A DNA stretch of 64,000 bases from Xestospongia bergquistia (lineage: Eukaryota > Porifera > Demospongiae > Haplosclerida > Petrosiidae), in assembly GCA_963965975.1 (NCBI GenBank), contig OZ014420.1, forward strand, positions 2,134,001 to 2,198,000, written 5' to 3'. Position numbers and translations under genes: made by a program. The notes beneath the pieces were generated by a model that was given only the letters and a program-made list of their open reading frames with translations, had not been told where the DNA came from and ran no database searches. Positions within the stretch are counted from its first letter, which is position 1, and the number at the start of each line of letters is the position of its first letter. Shown in pieces: positions 35,989 to 48,159 of this stretch.

Positions 35989-38900
35989 ATGGAGGCAACT
36001 AAAAGTGTCCACTATTGTGAAGTGTGTTCTCTATACTTCAATTCAAATCTGGTATATAATAATTTATTACATATTGTTTGTATATGATTGATGAGATTTT
36101 TTGATTGCAGGAGATATTTGAACACAAATTGACACAACAACATCACAAGAAACTTGAGGAGAAAAGCAGGTACTTATTTTTTTAAAAATATGTCATATCT
36201 TAGTTGTCTTCTGTAGTTCTATAGGTCATCATTGTGACCTTTGTAATAAAGAATTTCCAAATCTTCTACTCTTTACACAGCACATTGACTCAGAGGGTCA
36301 TCGTCAAAAATTACAAAAAAATAGACAGTCCCAATTTAGTAGAGCCAACACTTGGTACCAAACGAGACCTGCTTATTCAAACATCATCTCACGATCCTTG
36401 TCAGGATTGAAAGACACAGCTAAACAACGATCTAGTTTAACTGAACCTCTTCTTTTCTCACCAGGATCTCTTCCAAAGAAAAGACGTGGTTCTAAATGTA
36501 TTGAGACACCTCATATAGTTGTACCATCAATGAAAAGTTATTCTGGACAGAACACTACAACTCAGGCCTCATCTCATCCAACATTGATTCTAATTCCAAG
36601 CAGACCCCTTGATAAACATACTGATAAAGTTGTACCTACTTTATCAGTGTGTTTATCAAGTACCCCTAATGTATCACAAATAGATTTTACTAATGATATC
36701 CAAGTATCATCCTTCACATCTAAAACTCAACCATCCCCCTCTCTACCTGACTTTCTTCCTCTTACTAAAGAAAGTACAATTGGAAATATCTCTCAATCTA
36801 CTAACTCTAGTATGGTATCTAGTCATTCTATGGTACGTCGTCCGATACATGCTTCACAAGGACATCCAAACCCAAAGAGAAAGAGTTTGGATTCACCTAC
36901 TCATCACAAGGTCAATGACCTACCACAACATTCTGGGGTATCTTCACATATCAAGGATTATAATATACCTAAGCAACAACAAAGTAAAAAAGGAAAATGG
37001 ACATCGATAGGAAGTCATCAATTCAGACATATTAATAGAAGTGATCAAAATGTCAAACTACAGGTTTTGTCACATGCTATTACTCAAGGAGCTAAAGAAA
37101 AGAACAAAGAAGATCTCAAGAAAAAGATTCAAGCTTTAGCTGAAATGGGCCTACAACATAAAAAAGGACACAGACCAATCAAACCTAAGAAGTCCATTGT
37201 AACTGGTAGAGAGAGTCTTGTGCCTCCAATGAAGAGCACTGGTAAAACTAGTCTGATGAGTTTTGATGTAAGGAAGAATAGTGATGTCTGTAATAGTAGT
37301 TCAGCAGCCGGAAACAAGCTTGATCCTTCACACACAAATGAATCCCCTCCTTGTGATAGACATAGACTTTGTACACCAACAAAAGGAAGTCATTCTACAG
37401 ACACTACTACAAGTGTATCGTCTTCTTCTGTTACCTCATCAGTAACTATGGAAACAACTTCAACAACCGGTAGTGATCCAGTTACTCCCCCTACTATACC
37501 ATTCAACACAGATATCCCTTCTTCTCTTTACACTACTATCCATAATACTGGTACTATGACAACATACACTATAGTTAGTGATAAGGAGAAGTCATCAGAA
37601 GATCCTTATGCGACTACAAAGGACTGGCTCTATGAACCCATGACACCTTCTAAAAGCAATAAAGATGGCATAGAAACTGACCATGTTCCACTACCTCCAG
37701 ATGATTCACGTTTAATATTTCTTGAAGAGGCTCAGAACAAGGAATCCAGTGATATGGACATATCTGCTGATGATGATAAACAATGCCAAGATGAGACAGT
37801 TGCCATGGAAACCAATGATGACATGACCATTCTGACTTCAGGAGTATTCACTGCTGTAAGCAATAACACCATAGGAGCAGCAGACAAGGGATCTGAAACA
37901 GTTAGTGAAAGATTTGAAACAGTATGCAGGAAGTCTGAAGCTGTAGATCCTCAATCAGAAATTATACCAGGTAAGGGGTCTGAAATAGTAAGTGAGGAGT
38001 GTGAAGCTGTAGATGAGATATCTAAAATAGTAGACCGGACATCTGAAACAACAGAGAAGAGATCTGAAATTGTAGCAGCCAAAGGTTCTGAAACAGTAAA
38101 CAAGAGACCTGAAATTGTAGCAGACAAAGAGTTTGAAACAATAGTCAAGAAATCTGTAATTGTAGCAGACGAGGAGTCTAAAGCAGTACGTGAGGAGTCT
38201 GTAGCTGTAGACCAGAGATCTGAAATTGTAGCAGGCAAGGAGTCTGAAACAGAAGACAAGAGACCTATAATTGTAGCAGACAAGGGGTCTGAAACAGTTG
38301 ACCAAAGATCTGAAACAGAAGACCAGAGATCTGAAATTGTAGCAGGCAAGGGGTCTGAAACAGAAGACAAGAGACCTATAATTGTAGCAGACAAGGGGTC
38401 TGAAACAGTTGACCAAAGATCTGAAACAGAAGACAAGAGACCTGTAATTGTAGCAGGCAAGGGGTCTGAAACAGTAGACAAGAGATCTGAAACAGAAGTA
38501 GACAAGAGATCTGAAACAGTAAACACTGAAGCAATAATCATGGTGCCTGAAGTAGTAGATAAGGAAGCAGTAGACAAGACAACTGAAGTACCCAGTAAGG
38601 TATTAGATGAAGAAACAGGAACTGAAGTTGTAGACAAGGGTTCTGATAATGTTACACAAGTTTTGTCTTCATTGCTATCAAAATATGTAGAAACTATAAT
38701 GCTGGAACAACATGGACATGTCAGAGATAGTGAAGCTATTGAGAAGAACTCCTTAAAGAGAAAACACAGTCTATCAGATGATGCTAACAGTACAAAGAAA
38801 TTAAAAATAGCTTCTCTTGATCTGCCAGTACAAACATATAGTATTGATGTTCCTGTGACTGGAACAGAAGGCACTATAATCCTACCATTCCAAGTACCCA

Positions 38901-41290
38901 TTGGAAGCAATACAGCCAGCCCAGTTGACTCTGCTCCTGAAATATCTAAGCCAATGACTCAAATGGAAAACGGTAACTTGTCATCCACTTCCTCTTTATC
39001 TGCCAATGTACTTACCCATTCCTCAATAGCCCCTCAATTAGACAGTGCTAAGCAACTTTTAACTAATGATTATCCTTCATTGTCAACTACTAAATTATCT
39101 TCCTCCCTAACTGACTCTATTATAAAACCACTTCCTGTTCCTGAGATAGATACTACAGACCTTGTTCAGAAAATATTAAGAGGAGCTAAAGAATTAGAGA
39201 CAATTGATCTTCAAATTCAAGAACAGCTGTTAGAGAACAGTATTATAAGTGGTAGTGATAATCAAAGGGCATCGTCTTCCATGTCATTGTCTCCTCCCAA
39301 GTCTTCTAAAAAGGCTTCAAGTAAAAGATCTAATACACCTGTTATTAAAGTTGGTGTGGATGTTGCAGCATCCTCATTACCTTTTACAGTATCATCAGAT
39401 TCATTTCAAGGTATTTCGAGTAAAAACAGGTAAAAGTTGAAAACAGTTAATGTTTTACTTAATAACCAGTGTTTTAGAGTCTTCTGACGTCCTCACTCAA
39501 CAACACCATTCAAATCCTGAATCTCTTGCTAAAGACAGTACAGAGAGAGAGATTGAGTTAGTAGTGTAAACTTTTTGAATCATGTTCTGATTCAAAGCCT
39601 AGGGTATCTATGTCTCCTGTCATGATCCCTTCTCCTGAACCTATGTCTCCTAAAGTACTGTGTTGCTTTAGACATAAGACTGGTCAAGAGTGTCAGAGAC
39701 CAGTATTAGGTGCTTCAAGGTGATTGTGGATAGATAGAGGACAGAGAGGTGGATTGATGGATTTTAATTTGTTCTTTCATGTAGGATGTGTGCAGATCAT
39801 CAAGAAGTAGTAGAAATAATAAAAGATCGCTTAAATCTCAATCTATTGCCATTAAATCTATCTCCAGAGACTGTTACTCCTGAGATACTTCCTGTTAGTG
39901 AACCAATGGAGATACCCCAGACTACTAGTACTGATACTGCTTCACCACCTTTGAGTACAACTCCATTGAAAATGGAACTGAAATCATTAAATAAGAAGGA
40001 GGAACTTGTGGTAAGTATATTCCTTGACACACCTTTATTATTATCAGAATGAACTATTAGCAAACAGCATTAATGGAAACAGAGAGTGAATTGAATGGTA
40101 TTGTTGAAGAGATTGAGAATCTACAAGAAAGACTCTCACAACTGCAGCCCAAGAAAGATAGTTTAATGAAAAAATGCGAAGAGGCAAGTGTAATATACAA
40201 CTGATATGATGTTTATATATTGTGTAGCTTACAAGACAATATCAAGTTATATTAAGTCAAAAACAGAGTCTACTATTCTGTGAGTGTTCAATTAAGTACA
40301 ATGATTATTTTGTTATTCTCTCTCTGTCCCTCCCCCCTTAGCTAAATGTGTCTCCAAATATGTTCCTCAACTAGTTAAAAAAAGGGATGTAAGTTTTTAA
40401 TTGTAAGATCTGATGAATTTACTAATTATAGAAACCAAATCGTCAGACTTTATCATAACACTAATGTATTCCTTACATTTATGAGATTTAACTCTGATAT
40501 TCTCTGTAACAGTTAAACAATGTCTTTTCTTTACTTTAGACGAGTCCTGTACAAACACCATCACACACTGTTCCTGACTTGAATGCTAGCACTCTGACTT
40601 CAAGTAGTAGTTCAGTCTCTCCTACTCCAGTTGAAACAACAGAGTCTACTTTACCTCAGACAGAACAAACAGAGAAAGTAGAACAGACTGGAGTACCCTC
40701 CTTAAAACAAGACAGGAGTAGTGTAGACTCACTGTTGAATGAGGAACCTATGGATGAGGTTTTGACTGATCAATTCACTACGCCTATTGAAAATGATTCA
40801 ACTTTGGTTCAAGGTCACCAGCAAGAGACTTGTTACTCTTCATCAGTAAAGGAGGAAGTTCCTTTGACTGCTCCTAATGACAATCAAAATCATTCTCTTA
40901 GTAATCCACCTGATTATATACCATTTTTAATTAAAGTCAAAACTGAAAAAGAAGACCCTCTTATTACACATGGCTCTACTTTAAGTGGACCTAAAATAAC
41001 TGCATCAGGAACAGGGTCAGCCCCTGTGTCAGAACATAATCAGATTCCTAGTCAACGAACTACTGATGTATCTCATCAATGTTTTGAAGTTAGTTCATCA
41101 GATCAACCTCAAGAAAAGAAGCCATCAGGTGTGTTGTGTTAATGGGCTATTATTAGTGAAACTTTCACTCTGTTTCTCTGTACTGTATGTATTTAAAAGT
41201 TGAAATGTTTTTAGTATAAAGGTGTCATTAGTGTAGAAGCTGAATATAGAGTGTGTATTTAGTACACTGTCTTTTATGTGAAGTTTCACC

Positions 41291-41325
<35 letters not shown>

Positions 41326-44232
41326 CCATTTCAGAGGATAAGATTTCTTCATTGTAATATTACATAGCATGAAATCTTGTATTTTTCCAAACTTTAAATA
41401 ATTTAATGCCATGTCCAAAATAATGTTCAACAAAATGTCGCAAATTGCTAAATTTTAAACATGATTTTGGAAACAATTCACTAAATAATTTTTTTAAAGT
41501 AATCTCTTTGATAGTACAATGTTCATATTGTGACACTTTCTTTATCCTTTAGTAAAACCTCCAGATATCATTCATTTTGAGCCTCATGGTAGCTCTGTTC
41601 TCTCAATGAAAGTATATGGTGGTGAACTATATACCACCTCCTCTGATAAAACTACTAAAGCATATGATATTCAGGTAATAGGATAATAACAAGCACCTTT
41701 TAAATTATATGATTATAGACTGGTAAATGTTTGAGACGATATGTTGAACATCAGAAATCAGTGACATGTTTAGAGGTGAACAAGACTTGACAACTTCAAT
41801 GATAGTTCATTTGTTGTAGATATATAATGGAAGTGATGGTTGTACCTATCTCTTGTCTGGTTCTAGTGACAAGTTTATTCATATGCAAAGTGTTAAGGTA
41901 CTTCAGAATAATCCTGTCCTTTAAAGTGATTTAAATTATGCGTGTATCATTTAAATTTTAGCCACATATCGTAATTCTCTCCCTCCTTTCTCGCATACGC
42001 ACATACACACAGACTGGTAAGATAGTGTGCAAGTTCAAATGTACAACACGAGTCATGTACTTAGCTGTATGTGGTCAGTTGCTGTATGTGGCACAACATT
42101 CAGGTACACTCGCTGTCATTGACTTAGAAGTAAGAGTACCAAATCTGTCAGTATTCCATACAATATTTATCTCTTTTTAGCAAAAGTATCTGTTGGGTAA
42201 ACAATCTTGTCATGATTCTGGGAAGGCCATTAGTTGTATTGCAGCCACTCCTACTCATCTCTTTACAGCATCCTTTGATTTTACTGTAGCATGTTGGAAT
42301 GTCACAGTAAATATAAAAGTGTTACTTGTAAATGACTTATCTTGATTGGATAGGAACTGTCTACAACAAAAACATGGATGAACTTGACAAAACTTCACCA
42401 ATTAACTACCTTTGGTAACACTGTTCTCTGTATTTTAGTAAGTAGTTGTTGTATGTATGATTGTAGTGATATACTTTATTAGGTGAATGATAATTTCTTG
42501 TTTTGTGGTTCAGCTGATAAAACTGTTCAAATTTTTGATATTAAGGTTCGTTGATTCAATCTATATCCTCATTCTCATACTGTTATATTAGACATGGGAT
42601 CGAGTCCATGTCTTGTCTTGTCATAATGGTGCAGTGAGCGGTATTCAGATAATGGGAAAGATATTAGTAACTGCTTGTTTTGACAAATTTATACGATGCT
42701 TTGACTTAGAGGTGAGACAAAAAACAATGCTATCTATATCAGACATTACATTCCTAAAGACATTTATTATAGCAATCTAAAGGATAGACATTTCAACCCC
42801 TATTTCTTCCACACACCTTCACATATTTGAAAATTCCAATTAACAACCCAGTTGATGAGTTCCAATTCCTTATTACATTCTTGGGACATGTGCCATTTCT
42901 AATATTTATTAGACTTTTCTTGTTACTTAATAATACATGGAGCACGAGTACCGAAAACTTTTTTTTAGAATCAAGCAGCAGCAGAATGTTTCCAGTTGGG
43001 TTGGGTTCCTGATTTGGTTTTATAATTATAGGTCTATTATATATGGAAGCTAGATATTCTAATTTGTAGGAATAAAGAATTTGAACTCATCAACTGGGTC
43101 ATTAATTGGAATTTTCCCATATAACTCTGTTTAATTCAATTAGTAAATAGAAAATAGAATTGGAATGTCTGCCTTTAACTTCCATAAATTCTAGCTCTCT
43201 TTTATGTAGAGAATAAGCATTTGAATTTAGCTGATGTATTAATTTTATTATATATTTTGTGGTTTATTGTGTTAACAAAAGCTGCAAATATTCTCATGTT
43301 GTCAGAAATTGGAGCTTCTTCAAGTTTATGGAGGTCATTCAGACTTGATATTTTCTTTATCAACTCATAACGGAGTGGTATGTGATGTATAATGTAGTGA
43401 TCTCTCTCATAATCTGGTGCTATAGATGTATACTGGATGTCGTGATGGATCTATTAATGCCTTCAGATTGGATTTAACTGTTTTTTACGAATGCAAGGTA
43501 TACTGAGGAAACTAAGTTTGTTGTCATTTTATCAGACCTCCCTGTGGTCAGCAGATCATAGGGAGGAAGTATGTAAACCCAGTGGGACAATCTTAGATCA
43601 GCATATTTTAGTACTGATCTAAATTTGAGTGTTAAACTATGTGGCCTTAGTTTCTAACTGTCCAACTACTTGAAGGTCAAACTGTCCCACTGGGCTACCA
43701 TAAAGGAGTGTCTGATCGGGCAGACTATGGCCATGAATGGTTATCTTGTATACACTGTATTGATGATATTTTACCCAAAAGAAGGATTTGAAGGGCTATT
43801 GGTCCTACCATCATTTATCACTGTTTATTATGTGTTCAAGAGGGTAGGGATGGTAACAAATGCATCAGTAAAAGATGGTATTGTTTATAAATGTGACCTT
43901 ACTAATCTCCTTTCATGACTGCTTAATAATTGTGTATTTTATTATCCAGTGGTCTGGATGTGGTTTGAGATTTGGTATATTTCAGCATCTTCATGATCAT
44001 TTGAAAGGTTAGAAGGCTATATTTATTGACTTATTTAATAATATAACAATCTGTTATAGTTCATTCTGTGTCCAGTAAACATCAGTCGTCAGCAGCAGCA
44101 CCTTCACAATGTCAATGGGAAGGATGTAAATCACAGGCAGAACCTATTGTGAGTTAGAATTTAATGTGACATGTTTTATTCTATTTTCAGTTCAAACATA
44201 TTGTTCTTCACTTACCGTTACCCAAGAAATAA
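35989..44232 (+). CDS. ZNF106: ZNF106 homologue (C2H2 fingers, long disordered middle, WD40 propeller)
   Basis: Twenty-three exons: 35989-36051, 36111-36169, 36217-39410, 39478-39565, 39603-39719, 39785-40010, 40061-40189 (or 40183), 40228-40279, 40342-40388, 40540-41128, 41553-41674, 41719-41775, 41820-41897, 42013-42129, 42181-42306, 42354-42437, 42483-42545, 42592-42711, 43306-43377, 43426-43497, 43950-44007, 44060-44148, 44191-44232. Total 1887 aa (human about 1883). N-terminal fingers CEVCSLYF..HKLTQQHH and CDLCNKEF..HIDSEGH; a long Ser/Thr-rich middle; a short coiled coil; then seven-bladed WD40 (LYTTSSDKTTKAYD, LVTACFDKFIRCFD, MYTGCRDGSINAFRL) and C-terminal fingers (SGCGLRFGIFQHLHDH, CQWEGCKSQAEPIFKHIVLH). 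The WD40-then-finger order is diagnostic of ZNF106, an RNA-associated nuclear protein in mammals. The last exon has been copied into the metallothionein units. Confidence 0.9.
37870..38530 (+). repeat. In-frame 13-14-residue repeats within ZNF106
   Basis: Degenerate units of the type KGSETVDKRSEIVA recur about 16 times in the large exon, with near-identical higher-order blocks (for example KRPIIVADKGSETV twice at 38269-38310 and 38371-38412). Charged residues alternate with short hydrophobic ones. The repeat is absent from vertebrate ZNF106 as far as I know, so it is probably lineage-specific and length-variable. Confidence 0.85.
41293..41323. repeat. (TA)n microsatellite in ZNF106 intron
   Basis: About 15 TA units inside the intron 41129-41552. 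Confidence 0.95.
42829..43124. mobile_element. Foldback / MITE-like element in ZNF106 intron
   Basis: aattccaattaa..cccagttgatgagttc at 42832-42862 pairs with gaactcatcaactgggt..ttaattggaatt at 43083-43122, giving terminal inverted repeats of about 45 nt around 200 nt of unique sequence. No coding capacity. It explains why this intron (42712-43305) is about ten times the usual length. Confidence 0.82.
43578..43694. repeat. Inverted repeat in ZNF106 intron
   Basis: cccagtgggaca (43578-43589) pairs with tgtcccactggg (43683-43694); an inner hairpin gatcagcatattttagtactgatc lies at 43596-43619. It is probably another short non-autonomous element; the host intron (43498-43949) is again unusually long. 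Confidence 0.75.
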
Positions 44233-44328
44233 TTTTACCATTTTTGAAAAAATTTAATGTTACTGTATTATATCTATAGTGACTTATTGATTGCAATTAA
44301 TAGAGTAAGGTTCATAATAATTATATCA

Positions 44329-44444
44329 TGCACACACTTCTGACGTTGTGGTCTACGATGCGCACGGTTTTGCTGTGCTCGTTAGTACCGAGAGCATACA
44401 GGATGCACACGGCAACGTGCACACTATGTATTATTACTATAAAA
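44329..44444 (+). promoter_or_regulatory. Metallothionein 1 promoter: four MRE cores and TATA box
   Basis: Four matches to the metal response element core TGCRCNC: tgcacac at 44329, tgcgcac at 44359, tgcacac at 44404 and 44418. A TATA box (tataaaa) follows at 44438, about 110 bp before the ATG. In animals such elements bind MTF-1 and give zinc/cadmium induction. Confidence 0.85.
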
Positions 44445-44553
44445 GTGCAGTACAAGATTCAGAATGTTCGTATATTAAAGTTGAGAGGAAACTTAGCGTC
44501 GAAGTGAGGTCTTGAAACTTCCGACTTTGGAATTTATAACAAAAGAGAAAATT

Positions 44554-45096
44554 ATGGCTGATTGCACAAAATGCAGTGAGTTTGGATAATTGAACATCTT
44601 AAGGTGTTTATTAATCCTTCTTTTACCAGCTAACTGTATATGCGGTTCTGACTGTAAATGTTCAGCTGACTGTTCTGGTACTTGCTGTCCTTGTACTTGC
44701 TCTGGTTGTGACGGGTCACCTTGTAGCTGTGGAGACAAATGTCAGTGTGCCAAGGGTTGTTGCACCTGTACTACATGCAGTAAGCAAAGTTGTTTTCTAA
44801 TTAATGTCTCAATGCATCCTTTGATCAGTAGAAACCTTTTATTTTAGTTACACCCTTCCTTTAGGTGTTTTTTTTAATAGAACAGCTGTATTTAATATCC
44901 AATAATTATGACCTTCTCTCTTTCAACAGAAGACTGTAAATGTGGTCCTCAATGCAAATGTTCTAGTGACTGCAGTGGAAATTGTTGTCCTTGCACATGC
45001 ACTTGTTTAGGTTGCCCTGGAGAAGGAAAATGCCAGTGTGGTGATGCGTGCAAATGTGACAAAGAATGTTGTGAAGCCTCTAAACGTCTTGCCTAA
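44554..45096 (+). CDS. Metallothionein 1
   Basis: Exons 44554-44575, 44630-44779, 44930-45096; 112 aa with 37 cysteines (33%), no aromatic residue and no histidine. Exon 1 gives MADCTKC. Exons 2 and 3 each encode one cysteine-rich half with the same layout (DCKCSADCSGTCCPCTCSGC, and DCKCSSDCSGNCCPCTCTC), each ending in CxC and CC motifs. The two halves are therefore an internal duplication matched to exon borders. CxC/CC pattern and metal-response elements upstream identify a metallothionein, binding Zn/Cd/Cu in the cytosol. It is identical to copy 3. The family is not assigned to any vertebrate class. Confidence 0.9.
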
Positions 45097-45293
45097 TTAA
45101 TGTAAAACTCTTTATGGACATTCAAATTCTCACCTAACTAACTGAATATATATATACCTTTAATGTATTACCATCATGTATTGTTTCAAATTTAGTTATA
45201 ATAATTATGTTGATTGAAATTATTTAAACACACTGAAGTATTAAAGTTTACAATCCATGGTTAATAGATAAAGAATTGTGTTTGAATTATGTT

Positions 45294-46097
45294 TCATTCA
45301 TTGCATCCATATAATTTGAGAGAGATTATATTCTGAACAGTACAGATAATATCTTCTTTACACTTCTCATCACATTTCTCTCCAGACTTACTTTTGCCAT
45401 ACTTATTAAAATAGTACTTTTGAACTAATTCATCATACTGATAAAACCTGCATTAAAACTGTTACTATTGTTAATGCTATAAATAACAGCTACCTTTCAA
45501 CAAGAGAACCCCATGATTCTGGTGAGATGTCTGGCATATCATACTCTTCAGTTGCTATGTATGACAGCTCAAATTGTGGAAGTCTTGAACCAGTTCTTGC
45601 CATCTCTAATTAAAGAAGCACATTTGAATGGTAACGTCTGATTGGTAATACCATTAACTTTAGTGAGATTGAATTGAGGTGATATTGTTTATAGTCCAGG
45701 AATCTGTAGGTGCTTTTGTCCAAAGTGTAAACTCGAAATGAAGGATTACTATGACCATAAGGAGTAACAGATGGAGACAGCAATATAACACCATGTAAAC
45801 CATCTTTATCCTGAATCCAATAAAAGATAAGGAGATGATGAGCTATGCAACAGATACATACCAGCTCAAATTCGTCATGATGTTTATGACCTGTTATCAT
45901 TCCTATAATAGTCCCCTTGTACTTCTTTGTTATTCTTAATATCCATTCTCCATATGATGACTGGGAAGTGGTAGTACCTGGTGGTACATGAGCTATCAAC
46001 AATACCTGAATATAACTAATAATAAATAACAAGATAAAAACTATGATGCTTCTCACTACCTTTTCATTGTCATTTTCCGCTTGTGACAATGTCTTAA
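45294..46097 (-). pseudogene. Sphingomyelinase 3' fragment (exons 9 partial to 13)
   Basis: Matches the terminal exons of the acid sphingomyelinase gene at 52508-53280: LLIAHVPPGTTTSQSS, GMITGHKHHDEFEL, ILLSPSVTPYGHSNPSFRVY and the last two exons. A 5-base duplication (attga) near 45672 breaks exon 11. It begins inside exon 9, so it is a 5'-truncated passenger of metallothionein duplication. Confidence 0.9.
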
Positions 46098-46217
46098 TGT
46101 ACCTTAATGTATGATTTAGTTATAATAATTATGTTGATTAAAATTATTCAAACACACTGAAGTGTTAAAGTTTACAATCCATGGTTAATAGATAAAGAAT
46201 AGTGTTTGAACTATGTT

Positions 46218-46431
46218 TCATTCATTGCATCCATATAATTTGAGAGAGATTATATTCTGAACAGTACAGATAATATCTTCTTTACACTTCTTGTCACATC
46301 TCTATATCCAGGCTTACTTTTGCCATAATTATTAAAGTAGTACTTTTGAATTAATTCATTGACTGATAAAACCTGCATTAAAACTGTTACTATTGTTAAT
46401 GCTATAAATAACAGCTATACTTTTCAACAAG
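46218..46431 (-). pseudogene. Sphingomyelinase exon 13 plus end of exon 12
   Basis: Second shorter copy of the sphingomyelinase 3' end. At 46431 exon 12 sequence (ttttcaacaa) joins directly to the ZNF106 last-intron sequence (gaatttaatgtgacatg), marking the duplication junction. Confidence 0.85.
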
Positions 46432-46466
46432 TGAATTTAATGTGACATGTTTTATTCTATTTTCAG

Positions 46467-46502
46467 TTCAAACATATTGTTCTTCACTTACCGTTAATTT
46501 AA
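46467..46502 (+). pseudogene. Copy of ZNF106 last exon
   Basis: The splice acceptor and exon (ttttcag then FKHIVLHLPL) match 44191-44232, but an altered 3' end gives an earlier TAA. There is no ZNF106 body upstream; it marks the left edge of a metallothionein unit. Similar copies begin at 47808, 50073 and 51414. Confidence 0.9.
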
Positions 46503-46593
46503 CCATTTTTGAAAAAAATTAATGTTACTGTATTATATCTATAGTGACTTATTGATTGCAATTAACAGAGTAAGGTTCATAATAATTATATCA

Positions 46594-46705
46594 TGCACAC
46601 TTCTGACGTTGTGGTCTACGATGCGCACGGTTTTGCTGTGCTCGTTAACCGAGAGCATACAGGATGTACACGGCAACGTGCACACTATGTATTATTACTA
46701 TAAAA
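46594..46705 (+). promoter_or_regulatory. Metallothionein 2 promoter: three MRE cores and TATA box
   Basis: TGCRCNC cores at 46594, 46622 and 46679; the fourth site of copy 1 reads tgtacac here and no longer fits. TATA box at 46699. Confidence 0.82.
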
Positions 46706-46814
46706 GTGCAGTACAAGATTCAGAATGTTCGTATATTAAAGTTGAGAGGAAACTTAGCGTTGAAGTGAGGTCTTGAAACTTCCGACTTTGGAATTTATAA
46801 CAAAAGAGAAAATT

Positions 46815-47363
46815 ATGGCTGATTGCACAAAATGCAGTGAGTTTGGATAATTAAACATCTTAAGGTGTTTATTAATCCTTCTTTTAATAGCTGACTGTAT
46901 ATGCGGTCCTAACTGTAAATGCTCAGCTGACTGTTCTGGTACTTGCTGTCTTTGTACTTGCTCTGGTTGTGATGGCTCACCTTGTAGCTGTGGAGACAAA
47001 TGTCAGTGTGCCAAGGGTTGTTGTGCTAAAGCCACCTGTACTACATGCAGTAAGCAAAGTTGTTTTATAATTAATGTCTCAATACACCCTTTGATTAGTA
47101 GAAACCTTTTATTTTAGTTACACCCTTCCTTTAGGTGTGTGTTTTTTTAATAGAACAGCTGTATTTAATATCCAATAATTATGACCTTCTCTCTTTCAAC
47201 AGAAGACTGTAAATGTGGTCCTCAATGCAAATGTTCTAGTGACTGCAGTGGAAATTGTTGTCCTTGCACTTGTTTAGGTTGCCCTGGAGAAGGAAAGTGT
47301 CAGTGTGGTGATGCGTGCAAATGTGACAAAGGATGTTGTGAAGCCTCTAAACGTCTTGCCTAA
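46815..47363 (+). CDS. Metallothionein 2
   Basis: Exons 46815-46836, 46891-47049, 47203-47363; 113 aa, 36 cysteines. It differs from copy 1 by an AKA insertion (GCCAKATCTTC) at the end of the first half, loss of one TC pair in the second half (CPCTCLGC), and P to L before a cysteine (CCLC). These changes alter cysteine spacing and so perhaps metal preference or stoichiometry (inference). Identical to copy 4. Confidence 0.9.
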
Positions 47364-47560
47364 TTAATGTAAAACTCTTTATGGACCTTTAAATTCTCAC
47401 CTAACTAACTGAATATATATATACCTTTAATGTATTACCATAATGTATTATTTCAAATTTAGTTATAATAATTATGTTGATTAAAATTATTTAAACACAC
47501 TGAAGTATTAAAGTTTACAATCCATGGTTAATAGATAAAGAATTGTGTTTGAATTATGTT

Positions 47561-47772
47561 TCATTCATTGCATCCATATAATTTGAGAGAGATTATATTC
47601 TGAACAGTACAGGTAATATCTTCTTTACACTTCTTGTCACATCTCTATATCCTGGCTTACTTTTGCTATAATTATTAAAGTAGTACTTTTGAATTAATTC
47701 ATCGACTGATAAAACCTGCATTAAAACTGTTACTATTGTTAATGCCATAAAAAACAACTACCTTTCAACAAG
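47561..47772 (-). pseudogene. Sphingomyelinase exon 13 plus end of exon 12 (copy)
   Basis: Same content as 46218-46431, downstream of metallothionein 2, ending at the same kind of junction with ZNF106 last-intron sequence. Confidence 0.85.
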
Positions 47773-47807
47773 TGAATTTAATGTGACATGTTTTATTCTA
47801 TTTTCAG

Positions 47808-47843
47808 TTCAAACATATTGTTCTTCACTTACCGTTAAATTTA
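47808..47843 (+). pseudogene. Copy of ZNF106 last exon
   Basis: ttttcag followed by FKHIVLHLPL, then diverging. Left edge of the metallothionein 3 unit. Confidence 0.85.
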
Positions 47844-47936
47844 CCATTTTTCAAAAAATTTAATGTTACTTTATTATATCTATATAGTGACTTATTGATT
47901 GCAATTAACAGAGTAAGGTTCATAATAATTATATCA

Positions 47937-48050
47937 TGCACACTTCTGACGTTGTGGTCTACGATGCGCACGGTTTTGCTGTGCTCGTTAGTACCGAGAG
48001 CATACAGGATGCACACGGCAACGTGCACACTATGTATTATTACTATAAAA
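47937..48050 (+). promoter_or_regulatory. Metallothionein 3 promoter: four MRE cores and TATA box
   Basis: TGCRCNC cores at 47937, 47965, 48010 and 48024; TATA box at 48044. Confidence 0.85.
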
Positions 48051-48159
48051 GTGCAGTACAAAATTCAGAATGTTCGTATATTAAAGTTGAGAGGAAACTT
48101 AGCGTCGAAGTGAGGTCTTGAAACTTCCGACTTTGGAATTTATAACAAAAGAGAAAATT

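Noticed and set aside
37951..38910. Antisense open frames of 319 and 153 codons opposite ZNF106
   Set aside because: Low-complexity antisense of the in-frame repeat; no family resemblance or splice logic.
44493..44738. 81-codon antisense frame over the metallothionein (also 46754, 48099, 50360)
   Set aside because: Gln/Pro-rich reverse complement of cysteine codons; repeats only because the metallothionein gene does.
44908..45096. Stand-alone 62-residue metallothionein starting MTFSLST
   Set aside because: The start lies in an intron ending tttcaacag; the piece is exon 3 of a 112-aa gene in phase with exons 1 and 2.
45610..46089. 159-residue membrane-like protein (also 49216)
   Set aside because: The hydrophobic stretch is translated intron; the rest is sphingomyelinase exons 10 and 11 with a frameshift.
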